From positions 1 to 35,527 of the forward strand of contig NZ_JABFNS010000099.1 in NCBI RefSeq assembly GCF_013116825.1: DNA of 35,527 nucleotides. The letters run 5' to 3'. The translations under genes and the position numbers were made by a program. The DNA is from Myxococcus xanthus (GTDB lineage: Bacteria > Myxococcota > Myxococcia > Myxococcales > Myxococcaceae). Each line of letters opens with the position of its first letter. Position 1 is the first letter of the stretch. Below the pieces are notes generated by a model. It saw nothing but the letters and a program-made list of their open reading frames with translations, did not search any database and was not told where the DNA came from. Shown here piece by piece: positions 1 to 7,182 of the stretch.

Positions 1-2
1 TC

Positions 3-623
3 CCCCAGCCCCCGCCCACGGAGCCCGGGTTCCAGTGGATGTCCATCCCCCTGGAGGACCCGCACCGGGACACCCTCATCAAGGACCTGGCGGTGGATGC
101 CCGACAGCCCTGGGCCCGCGAACACCTGCGCACGCTGGTGTCGCTGTACGCGAAGCGGCCCTACTTCGCTTCGCAGGTACTGCCCCGGCTGGAGCCCTTC
201 TATGACGCGGCGGCGCGCGACTCGGGCCCCGGGTCGCTGCTGCGGGTGCTGCTGGCGAGCATGGCGCTCTTCAACGAGCCGCTGGGCCTGACGCCGAACC
301 TGGTCCTGGCCTCCACCTTGGACAAGCAGGGCGAGGACAAATCGGCCCGGTTGGTGGCGTACTGCCGGCAGCTGGGCGCGCACACGTACTACTCGGGGTT
401 GGGCTCGTCCCTGTACCTCCAGGTGGGCCTGTTCCGGGACGTGGACGTGCGCGTGCTGTGGCAGCGCTTCCGCCATCCTGAATACGCACAAGGCCGCCCG
501 GGCCGCTTCGTCCACGGCATGTCGTTGGTGGACGTGCTGGCCAACGTGCCGGTGGATGAGGTGCGCCAGTGGCTGGAGCCTTCGCCCTGGGGGCCGTTCG
601 CGCCCCGGCCCCCGGGCGAATGA
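3..623 (+). CDS. WbqC-like family protein, 5' end missing
   Basis: The reading frame is open to the left window edge, so the true start lies outside; the first ATG inside the window (39) follows in-frame coding sequence and is probably internal. The protein resembles the WbqC-like family: an early Trp-x3-His segment, a Lys-Arg-Pro-Tyr-Phe segment followed by leucine-rich helices, then a Tyr-Tyr-Ser-Gly turn, a Trp-Gln-x-Phe-x-His-Pro-x-Tyr stretch and a C-terminal 'MSLVDVLAN' block typical of the family. WbqC-like genes often sit in surface-polysaccharide or sugar-modification clusters, but their biochemical role is poorly defined, and no such cluster is visible in the part shown. It ends 6 bp before the stop of the convergent ATPase gene. 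Family assignment is from pattern recognition. Confidence 0.8.
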   Translation, partial: PQPPPTEPGFQWMSIPLEDPHRDTLIKDLAVDARQPWAREHLRTLVSLYAKRPYFASQVLPRLEPFYDAAARDSGPGSLLRVLLASMALFNEPLGLTPNLVLASTLDKQGEDKSARLVAYCRQLGAHTYYSGLGSSLYLQVGLFRDVDVRVLWQRFRHPEYAQGRPGRFVHGMSLVDVLANVPVDEVRQWLEPSPWGPFAPRPPGE

Positions 624-629
624 GGGGCT

Positions 630-2390
630 TCAGCCCGCGGAGGCGGACGTCCCCGCCGGCTTGTCCTTGTCGAAGCGCACGAAGTAGCCGCGCACGGCGG
701 AGTCCAGGAGCTCGGTCGTCAGGCGCGGCTCCTGGCCCTGGTAGTGGGCCATGTCGATGACCTGATCCAACAAGTCACGCGGCTGGCAGGCGGCGAACGG
801 ACGCCCCACCGGGCGGTAGTGCGCGTCGATGAGGTAGTCCACCGCCGCCGCGTTGTAGGGCACGCCGCGCTTGCGGCACATGACCTGGAAGATGTCGTGG
901 AACTGCGCCTCGTCCGGGCGCTGCACCTCCAGCTTGTAGCGGACGCGGCGCAGGAAGGCGTCATCCACGAGGTCGCTGGGATCCAGGTTGGTGGAGAAGG
1001 CGGCGAACACGTCGAAGGGCACCTGCAGCTTCTTGCCGGTGTGCAGGGTGAGCATGTCGATGTCGCTCTCCAGCGGGACGATCCACCGGTTGAGCAGGTC
1101 CTTGGGGGACACCTTCTGCCGGCCGAAGTCGTCGATGAGGAGCATGCCGTTGCTCGCCTTCATCTGGAACGGCGCCTCGTAGTACTTCACCTCCGGCGAG
1201 TACACGAGGTCCAGCATCTCCAGCGTCAGCTCACCACCCACGACGACGAGCGGGCGCCGGCAGCGCACCCAGCGCCGGTCATACGGCGGCGCGCCGGGCT
1301 CGTCCTCCACCACCTTGTGGAGGTTGGCGTCGAAGATGCGCACCACGAAGTCGTCGATGAGGATGGCGTGGGGGATGAAGATGTCCCCGTCGAAGCAGTT
1401 CACCATGCCCTGGCAGATGGCCGTCTTGCCGTTGCCCGGGGGGCCATAGAAGAAGATGGCGCGGCCGGAGTTCATCGCCGGACCGATGCCGTCGAAGATG
1501 TAGTCCTTGATGATGAGGTCGCCGAACTTGTCCTGCATGCGCGCGCGGGTGATGCGGTTGCCGCGCACGGTCTGCTTCTTCACGGCGGCCGCCCACTCCA
1601 GGAAGGGCACGGGCGCGGGGCCATTGTAGCGGTTGCGGTCGAGCACCTGCCGCAGCACGTCCGTCACGAACGTGGTGAGCTGGTAGATCATCGTCGACTT
1701 GCCCACGCCCGACCCGCCACCGCCGCGGATGTCGACGTACTTCTGGCGGCGCAGGCCCTCGATGACGTCGTCCACCAGCGCGGAGGGCAGTTGGAGGCGC
1801 GCGGCGATGTCCATGCCGCGCATCTCACCGGCGAAGAAGAGCGCCTTGAGGACCAGCTCTTCCACGAAGGTGGTGTTGAGGCCCGTCTCGCCCAGGGTGC
1901 GCGGCTGGGCGGGCCAGAAACGGTCGCCCGGGCCGGCGCCCCCCTCTTCTCCCGGCCGCCGCGTCCGGCGCTCCGGGCCGTTGTACTGGGGACTGGCGGC
2001 GCTGCCTCGTCGGTCCGGGCCCGAATACTGGGACGGCCCGGGCCCACGGCGCTCAGGCGGGGCGACGATGACGGACGGCAGCGTGGCCGGTGCCGGCGGC
2101 GGAGCACGGCGGTCCGGCGGCGAGGACGAGCCGCGACGCTCGGTGGGGAAGTCAGGATCGTCCGGCTCCGGTGGCAGCGCGGGACGTGAGCCCGTGACGG
2201 CACCCGGGGGACGCGGCGGGAGCGCGGCGGTCACCCCCGTGACACCGACGCGCGGGCGCGGAGGCCCCGACAGCACCGGCGTGGGCGCCGCGGGCGGCAC
2301 CACGGCCGTTTCCACGGGGGTGACGCTGCGGCTGGACTCGTCGCTCGACGAGCCGGAGTCCGGGGATGGCGGTCGCCTGAACAGGGACAT
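630..2390 (-). CDS. AAA+ ATPase with winged-helix-like domain and basic-repeat N-terminus
   Basis: 586 aa. Residues 1-165 are low-complexity, Pro/Ser/Gly-rich and carry five (P/T)(E/D)RR motifs near 84, 92, 112, 125 and 139. Residues about 170-260 look like a winged-helix fold (helical stretch, then a Gly-rich wing, then an RNRYNGPAPVP linker). The AAA+ core follows, with Walker A GPPGNGKT at 316-323 and Walker B MLLIDDFG at 416-423, and a polar sensor segment (AFSTNLDP). This identifies a P-loop ATPase of the kind common and multi-copy in myxobacteria; the substrate is unknown. No signal peptide or membrane segment is seen, so it is probably cytoplasmic. The ATG at 2390 is supported by the sensible N-terminus, although the ribosome site is weak. 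It is divergent from the acyl-CoA dehydrogenase gene. Confidence 0.85.
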   Translation of the reverse strand: MSLFRRPPSPDSGSSSDESSRSVTPVETAVVPPAAPTPVLSGPPRPRVGVTGVTAALPPRPPGAVTGSRPALPPEPDDPDFPTERRGSSSPPDRRAPPPAPATLPSVIVAPPERRGPGPSQYSGPDRRGSAASPQYNGPERRTRRPGEEGGAGPGDRFWPAQPRTLGETGLNTTFVEELVLKALFFAGEMRGMDIAARLQLPSALVDDVIEGLRRQKYVDIRGGGGSGVGKSTMIYQLTTFVTDVLRQVLDRNRYNGPAPVPFLEWAAAVKKQTVRGNRITRARMQDKFGDLIIKDYIFDGIGPAMNSGRAIFFYGPPGNGKTAICQGMVNCFDGDIFIPHAILIDDFVVRIFDANLHKVVEDEPGAPPYDRRWVRCRRPLVVVGGELTLEMLDLVYSPEVKYYEAPFQMKASNGMLLIDDFGRQKVSPKDLLNRWIVPLESDIDMLTLHTGKKLQVPFDVFAAFSTNLDPSDLVDDAFLRRVRYKLEVQRPDEAQFHDIFQVMCRKRGVPYNAAAVDYLIDAHYRPVGRPFAACQPRDLLDQVIDMAHYQGQEPRLTTELLDSAVRGYFVRFDKDKPAGTSASAG

Positions 2391-2519
2391 GCGGTGCTCG
2401 CTCCAGGGTGTTCGCGCCGGAGCCTACTGCATCGGTCCGGTTTGGACGAAACGGAGTTGCGGAACAAACAGAAAAGCACTGAACCCAAGTGCTCCTGTCA
2501 GCCGCTCCTTCCACGGCGA

Positions 2520-2561
2520 CTGGCCCCTCCACCCGTCGGAGGTGCTGACCGAGGGGGCCAG
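2520..2561. repeat. Nested inverted repeats in divergent promoter region
   Basis: CTGGCCCC (2520-2527) is complementary to GGGGCCAG (2554-2561). Inside, CCTCC (2526-2530) can pair with GGAGG (2538-2542), so the two pairings partly exclude each other. The element lies 56 bp upstream of the acyl-CoA dehydrogenase ATG in the 227-bp region between divergent genes. It may be an operator or a leader structure; in GC-rich DNA it could also be chance. Confidence 0.3.
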
Positions 2562-2617
2562 GCGTCCTCGCACCGCGAGACACGCCCGGGCCGGAACACG
2601 GGTGCTACCTTTGGCGC

Positions 2618-4279
2618 ATGAGCTTCTTCCAGGAACCGCCGAGGCTGGGCAATCAGTACGACGACGATGCGCTGCTCCAGAGCTACCTGGCGCGCACCCT
2701 CCCCGAGGACCTGCGGCGCGCGCTGACGGATGAGTTCCGCGAGTTGGGAGAGTTGGGCGGGGATTACTTCTACCGCTTCCAGCTCCGCGACCGGCTGAAC
2801 GAGCCGGAGCTGACCCAGTGGGATGCGTGGGGCCACCGCGTCGACCACATCGAGGTGTCGCCGCTGTGGAAGGAAGCCGAGGCCCTGGCCGCGCGGCGCG
2901 GATTGGTGGCCACGGCCTACGAGCAGAAGAACGCCGAGCTCAGCCGCGTCCACCAGTTCATCCTCAACTACCTCGTGCAGGCGTCGCTGGACGTGTACTC
3001 GTGCCCGCTGGCGATGACGGACGGCGCGGCACGCTCGTTGCTCACGCTGGGCAACACGGCGCTCATCGACCGCGCCCTGCCCCACCTGACGTCCCGGGAG
3101 CCGGCCACGGCGTGGACGTCCGGGCAGTGGATGACGGAGCGCACCGGCGGCTCGGACGTGGGCCTCACGCAGACGGTGGCCCGGCAGACCCCGGAGGGCT
3201 GGCGGCTGTCTGGAACGAAGTGGTTCACCTCCGCGACGACGGCGCAGATGGCGCTCACGCTGGCGCGTCCGGAAGGCAACGGCCCCGGCGGCAAGGGCCT
3301 GGCCCTGTTCTACGTGGAGACACGGGACGCGGCCGGAAGACTCAATGGCATCCAGATCAACCGGCTCAAAGACAAACTGGGAACGCGCAAGGTGCCCACG
3401 GCGGAGCTGACCTTGGATGGCACGCTGGCCATCCCCGTGGCGGGGCTGACGGATGGCATCCGGAACATGGCGTGGATGCTGAATGTGACGCGCACCTGGA
3501 ACGCGGTGGGCTCCGCGTGGGCCATGCGCCGGGCGCTGGCCCTGGCCCGGGACTACGCCCAGCGGCGGGTGCAGTTCGGCGCGAAGCTGGCGGACAAGCC
3601 GCTGCACATGGACACCCTGGCGGGGCTGGAGGCGGAGTTCCAGGCGGGGTTCCTGCTGGCCTTCCGCGCCGTGGAGCTGCTGGGCCGCATGGAGGCGAAG
3701 GCGGCCACCGAGCAGGAGCTGCTCCTGCAGCGACTGGTGACGCCCCTGGCGAAGCTGACCACCGGCCGGCAGGTGGTGCACGTCACCTCCGAAGTCGCGG
3801 AGTCCTTCGGCGGCGCGGGCTACGTGGAAGACACGGGCATTCCGCGGCTCCAGGCCGACGCCCAGGTGCTGTCCATCTGGGAAGGCACCACGAACGTCCT
3901 CTCCCTGGACACCCTGCGCGCCCTGGCGAAGGAAGGCGCGCTGGAGGCGTTCTTCCACGAGGTGGAGGGCCGTCTGGGCCAGGCCCGGGACGCGGGCCTG
4001 CGGCCCTGTGTCGACGCGGCCCAGGGCGCGCTGGAGCACGCGCGGGCCTGGGTGGCCGGTGCCATGGAGGACCCCGCCACCCTGGAGGCTGGCGCCCGGC
4101 GCTTCTCGCTGACGCTGGGACGGACGCTGGAGCTGGCCTTGCTCTGCGCCCATGCGCAGTGGTGCCTGGACCATGGCCACGGCCCCCGGAGCAAGGCGGC
4201 GGCACGGCGCTTCGCCTCGCACGGCGTGGACCTCATCCAACCGGCCGCGAGCCTGGAGGATGTCCGGCTCCTGGCCTGA
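2618..4279 (+). CDS. Acyl-CoA dehydrogenase, AidB type
   Basis: 553 aa, close to the length of AidB-type acyl-CoA dehydrogenases and longer than the ~380-400 aa of ordinary fatty-acid enzymes. A long N-terminal helical extension precedes the flavin domain. The segment 'MTERTGGSDVG' is the AidB-family substrate/flavin loop, followed by 'KWFTSATTA', and 'IWEGTTNVLS' near residue 430 holds the Glu at the catalytic-base position of the superfamily. The family uses FAD to oxidise acyl-CoA thioesters; E. coli AidB itself is linked to alkylation protection and binds DNA, with little dehydrogenase activity. Which applies here cannot be told from sequence. The ATG at 2618 is the first start in frame and gives a normal N-terminus. 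No partner genes of a fatty-acid or amino-acid pathway lie beside it. Confidence 0.88.
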   Translation: MSFFQEPPRLGNQYDDDALLQSYLARTLPEDLRRALTDEFRELGELGGDYFYRFQLRDRLNEPELTQWDAWGHRVDHIEVSPLWKEAEALAARRGLVATAYEQKNAELSRVHQFILNYLVQASLDVYSCPLAMTDGAARSLLTLGNTALIDRALPHLTSREPATAWTSGQWMTERTGGSDVGLTQTVARQTPEGWRLSGTKWFTSATTAQMALTLARPEGNGPGGKGLALFYVETRDAAGRLNGIQINRLKDKLGTRKVPTAELTLDGTLAIPVAGLTDGIRNMAWMLNVTRTWNAVGSAWAMRRALALARDYAQRRVQFGAKLADKPLHMDTLAGLEAEFQAGFLLAFRAVELLGRMEAKAATEQELLLQRLVTPLAKLTTGRQVVHVTSEVAESFGGAGYVEDTGIPRLQADAQVLSIWEGTTNVLSLDTLRALAKEGALEAFFHEVEGRLGQARDAGLRPCVDAAQGALEHARAWVAGAMEDPATLEAGARRFSLTLGRTLELALLCAHAQWCLDHGHGPRSKAAARRFASHGVDLIQPAASLEDVRLLA

Positions 4280-4364
4280 GGTGCCGCGTCCGGCACCGGC
4301 CCGAAACAACACGACACATCCAAACAGCCTCAATCATTCACACGCAATTCCTATCTCAGGGGCC

Positions 4365-4390
4365 GCCCTGCCCCTCCCTCCGGGGCGGGC
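4365..4390 (+). terminator. Possible terminator hairpin after acyl-CoA dehydrogenase gene
   Basis: GCCCTGCCCC (4365-4374) pairs with GGGGCGGGC (4382-4390) around a 7-nt loop with one bulged base. It lies 85 bp after the stop codon and has no T-run, so intrinsic termination is uncertain. The rest of the 285-bp gap (4280-4564) becomes A-rich just before the next gene, as expected of a promoter or leader, but I could not identify boxes. Confidence 0.35.
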
Positions 4391-4564
4391 GCCCTTGAAG
4401 GTATACGGACGTCGGCTCGCAGACGGCGCCCCTCCCCTCAATCCGAGCCCGCGCATCACCTGCCCACTCCCAGACGCGGCGCATGTGTAACGCACCACGC
4501 TTCAACGGGAGACCTGATCAACCAAAGACATACTCACAAAGAGACAGAAAAAACCAGCTGCGCA

Positions 4565-5344
4565 ATGCATCCACATTCTCGAATCATGCTCACCATGCAC
4601 ACGATGCAATGGCGAAGCTTGGACGAGATGATGGGGGGGCTCAGACCACCCGAGAACTGCTGCCTCGAGCAGCTCTCGCGGGACTCCGTCGTTCAGGTCA
4701 CGGCGCTTCTGGAGAAGTGGTACCCGGACATCCGGGTCGGCACGGAGAGCCGGCACCTGGAGCCCGCCTTCTATGAGCAGTGTGTCTGCATCCAGGGCGA
4801 ATCTCCGGAGCGGCCGGTGTATGCGATTCTGGGAAGGGATCGGGACACCCAGGAGGTCATCGGGCTGCTGACGCTGGAGAAGAACGCTCGCGGCCTGCAG
4901 TTGTCTGCCGCGATGGGGGCCGTCGAACCCTCTCAGCGAGGCCTGGGCCTGGGCCAGTTCGGCATCTCCCTGCTGGAGCAGGTGGGCCGCAACATTGGCG
5001 CCGAGGTCGTCCTCTATTACTCCACCCTGAAGATGGCCCGGGCGCAGCGCAACGCCGAGCACCGCGGCTTCAAGCTGGTGGGGCTGGTGCCCGCGTTCGA
5101 TGTGGACGCCATCGCGCCCAACACGGTGAAGCGCGTCTACGAGGCCATCTACGCGAAGGTGCTCGTCGGTCCGGAGAAGATCCACCTCCCTGACTGGAAT
5201 GCCCTCATCCCCACCACGCGCGCGCTGTACACGCATCTCTTTGGCCAGCACCCGGCCGCCGCCACCCTGGAGCACAGGAACGGCGTCTCCGTTCCAGCCT
5301 CGACACCGGTGCCCATCTCCGCGCCCGAGGCCCTCCATGGTTGA
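4565..5344 (+). CDS. GNAT-family N-acetyltransferase (first of tandem pair)
   Basis: 259 aa from the ATG at 4565. The acetyl-CoA-binding motif A of GNAT enzymes is visible as 'VEPSQRGLGLGQFG' (Arg/Gln-x-x-Gly-x-Gly/Ala type) after a beta strand, followed by a helix and 'TLKMARAQRNAEHRGFKLVG', which looks like motif B with the usual 'N..a...GFk.vG' end. Such enzymes move acetyl from acetyl-CoA to an amine; the substrate is not predictable. The start is uncertain: in-frame ATGs at 4565, 4589, 4598, 4607, 4628 and 4631 all lack a good ribosome site, though GGACGAG lies immediately before 4628. The stop overlaps the next gene by 8 bp, so the two are probably co-translated. The last ~25 residues are low-complexity. 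Confidence 0.8.
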   Translation: MHPHSRIMLTMHTMQWRSLDEMMGGLRPPENCCLEQLSRDSVVQVTALLEKWYPDIRVGTESRHLEPAFYEQCVCIQGESPERPVYAILGRDRDTQEVIGLLTLEKNARGLQLSAAMGAVEPSQRGLGLGQFGISLLEQVGRNIGAEVVLYYSTLKMARAQRNAEHRGFKLVGLVPAFDVDAIAPNTVKRVYEAIYAKVLVGPEKIHLPDWNALIPTTRALYTHLFGQHPAAATLEHRNGVSVPASTPVPISAPEALHG

Positions 5345-6386
5345 GGTCCGCGCCTTCGAGGGTGGCGCCAAGGAAGCGTCCCGGTTCATCAACAGCGTCT
5401 GGCAGCGCACCTACGGCGTGAAGATGGGACTGACCGTCTGGGACGAGCGCTTCTTCGACTGGCTGCTCTTCAGCAATCCCCTGGCGGACCGGGACTATCT
5501 GCTGGGGGCGTATTCAAAGGGCAAGCTGGTGGGGGCCTTCCTGGCGGAGCCGGCGAAAATCCAGCTTGGCCCACGGCAGGTGGATGGCACCTACGGGAGC
5601 TGGGTCAGCGTGGCGCCGGAGAGCCGGGGCCAGGGAATTGGCATTAAGCTGTCGGACACCATGCAGGCACGCCACCGCGAGCGTGGCGCCGCGCTCACCC
5701 TGAGCTGCGTGGCCGACGGCACCCTGGGCCAGGGCTTCTGGGGCCGGCGGAGCCACACGCGCTACCTCAACGACCTGGGCATGTGGCTGCACGTCTTCAA
5801 CACGGAGAAGGCGGTCCGCTGGTCGCTGAGCGCAGCCGCGCGCGCGTTCCTCACCTTCACGCGTCCGCTCCACCACCGGGGCTTCCTGACGGCGCGCACC
5901 GACGGCATCCGGGCCTACCAACCCCGGGACCTGCCGCAGTGCATGGCCCTGGTCCAGAAGATGATGAGGCCGGTGAACCTGGGCTACGCCTACACCTCGG
6001 AGCGCCTGGCCCACCAGCTCCAGTTCCGTGACATCCCGCGCACCTTCGTCCTGGAGCGAGACGGCGTCATCCAAGGCATGGTCAACTACTACACCCTCCA
6101 GATGACAGCCCGAGGCCTCCTGACGACGGGACTGGTGGACCTGCTCGCCTTCCAGGACGGGCTGCCCTTCTCGGAGCAACGGCGACTGCTGTGGGTGGCC
6201 ATGCAGGACATGGTGGCCCAGGGGGCCGACTGCGCCGCGATGCTGCGCAGCCCGTGTACGCCCACGCACCTGATGCTGCGCTCCGGGTGGTTGCCATTCC
6301 CCGGGGGCTCCCGGGTGACATGCCTGCTCACCACCCCCGACGTGGAGCTGCCCGCCTCGCCACGGGTGTTCATGCACCTGCGCTGA
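5337..6386 (+). CDS. GNAT-family N-acetyltransferase (second of tandem pair)
   Basis: 349 aa. The ATG at 5337 is chosen because upstream codons in this frame overlap the previous gene and encode an implausible Pro/Arg-rich tail, and because 'MVEVRAFEGG' is a natural GNAT N-terminus. Motif A is clear: 'VSVAPESRGQGIGIKLSDTMQ' with R/Q-G-x-G-I/A. The length is about twice a single GNAT domain; the second half ('GIRAYQPRDLPQCMALVQKMM' onward) resembles another GNAT-like fold without an obvious acetyl-CoA loop, so a two-domain protein with one degenerate half is likely. The ATG lies inside the end of the first GNAT gene (8-bp overlap), suggesting translational coupling and a joint function. It is convergent with the DUF4336 gene. 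Confidence 0.8.
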   Translation: MVEVRAFEGGAKEASRFINSVWQRTYGVKMGLTVWDERFFDWLLFSNPLADRDYLLGAYSKGKLVGAFLAEPAKIQLGPRQVDGTYGSWVSVAPESRGQGIGIKLSDTMQARHRERGAALTLSCVADGTLGQGFWGRRSHTRYLNDLGMWLHVFNTEKAVRWSLSAAARAFLTFTRPLHHRGFLTARTDGIRAYQPRDLPQCMALVQKMMRPVNLGYAYTSERLAHQLQFRDIPRTFVLERDGVIQGMVNYYTLQMTARGLLTTGLVDLLAFQDGLPFSEQRRLLWVAMQDMVAQGADCAAMLRSPCTPTHLMLRSGWLPFPGGSRVTCLLTTPDVELPASPRVFMHLR

Positions 6387-6401
6387 CGCAGCGCGCGCGA
6401 A

Positions 6402-6422
6402 GTTGAAGCCCCGTGCTTCAGC
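6402..6422. terminator. Short hairpin between convergent genes
   Basis: TGAAGC (6404-6409) and GCTTCA (6415-6420) form a perfect 6-bp stem with a CCCGT loop, extendable by one wobble and one G-C pair. It lies between the stop at 6386 and the convergent stop at 6418 and overlaps that stop. Possible bidirectional terminator; no T-run. Confidence 0.3.
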
Positions 6423-7182
6423 GCAGCCAGGAGAAGGCGCGCTCGAGCGGGGCCATCCCCTCATCGAGATAGCAGCGGCCGTGCGCGAGGAGCACCCGAC
6501 GAGGCTGCCATGCCATCATCCGCTGGTAGCAGGCGCGCGCCTGCGCGGTCCGGCCCCAGGTCGTCACCCGCACCTCGCGTGGCGTCTGCCCCGGCCACAT
6601 CGTCCCGCCGAGCGTCAGCAGCCATCTCAGGCGAGGCCGGAGACGCTCGGGCTCCAACGCCATGACCAGGTCCGCGAGAATCAAGGTCGAGGACGCACCG
6701 TGGAAGAACACCACCTCTTCCACGAAGCGGCTGCCCCGGAAGATGAGCTGGCCCAACTCCGTGGACCAGGCCGAGGGCGCGGCGTCGTCGAGGTCGGCAT
6801 CGAATGGGACGTCAATCCGCTGGGAGCGCGCCCGCTCGCGAACGCCTGGAGACGCCCAGGCCGTCGCGCGCGGATAGCGTGCCTTCCAGGCGGGGATGCC
6901 CGCGTAGTGGAACCGGTTCGGAGAGACGAGATGTTCCACCGGGCCAAGTGCGTCGACCTGTTCGAACAACTCGGGCGTTGGTGCCGTGGGTGACCAGAGC
7001 CACAAGCCTCCCGAACCCAGGCGAACGATGACCATGCGCGTCGGGAACGGCAGGGAGAGGGGGCCCACGCGCATCCTCGCCACCGGCCCGTCCACCCACC
7101 AGACGCCGTCCGCGACCGGCTTGAGGGTGGAAAGCGGCACATAGGGACGCACCCCATCGTTCCATTCGAGGTCGGCGGTCAT
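6418..7182 (-). CDS. DUF4336 (metallo-beta-lactamase-like) protein
   Basis: 254 aa. Features matching DUF4336 are an N-terminal beta-rich 'VADGVWWVDGP' start, a 'LWLWSPTAPTPEL' strand, 'LGPVEHLVSPNRFHYAGIPAWKARYPRATAWASPGV' spread over residues ~80-115, and a later 'VVFFHGASSTLILADLV' strand. The family has the metallo-beta-lactamase fold but lacks a classical HxHxDH motif, and I see none here. The role is unknown. The ATG at 7182-7180 overlaps the dnaE2 stop in an ATGA, so it is probably translated from the dnaE2 mRNA and would then share damage control. It contains no signal peptide. Confidence 0.72.
   Translation of the reverse strand: MTADLEWNDGVRPYVPLSTLKPVADGVWWVDGPVARMRVGPLSLPFPTRMVIVRLGSGGLWLWSPTAPTPELFEQVDALGPVEHLVSPNRFHYAGIPAWKARYPRATAWASPGVRERARSQRIDVPFDADLDDAAPSAWSTELGQLIFRGSRFVEEVVFFHGASSTLILADLVMALEPERLRPRLRWLLTLGGTMWPGQTPREVRVTTWGRTAQARACYQRMMAWQPRRVLLAHGRCYLDEGMAPLERAFSWLR

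Noticed and set aside
1692..1715. A second Walker A-like sequence (GSGVGKST, residues 226-233) in the AAA+ ATPase.
   Set aside because: It lies in the wing of the winged-helix-like region, followed by the linker typical of the family, with no matching Walker B; the real P-loop is at 316-323. Probably coincidence in a Gly-rich wing.
744..2189. A 481-codon frame opposite the AAA+ ATPase gene.
   Set aside because: His/Val/Asp-rich shadow translation without domains.
2498..4333. A 611-codon open frame antisense to the acyl-CoA dehydrogenase gene.
   Set aside because: Same GC-driven shadow effect; no recognisable protein features and it covers an intact known gene.
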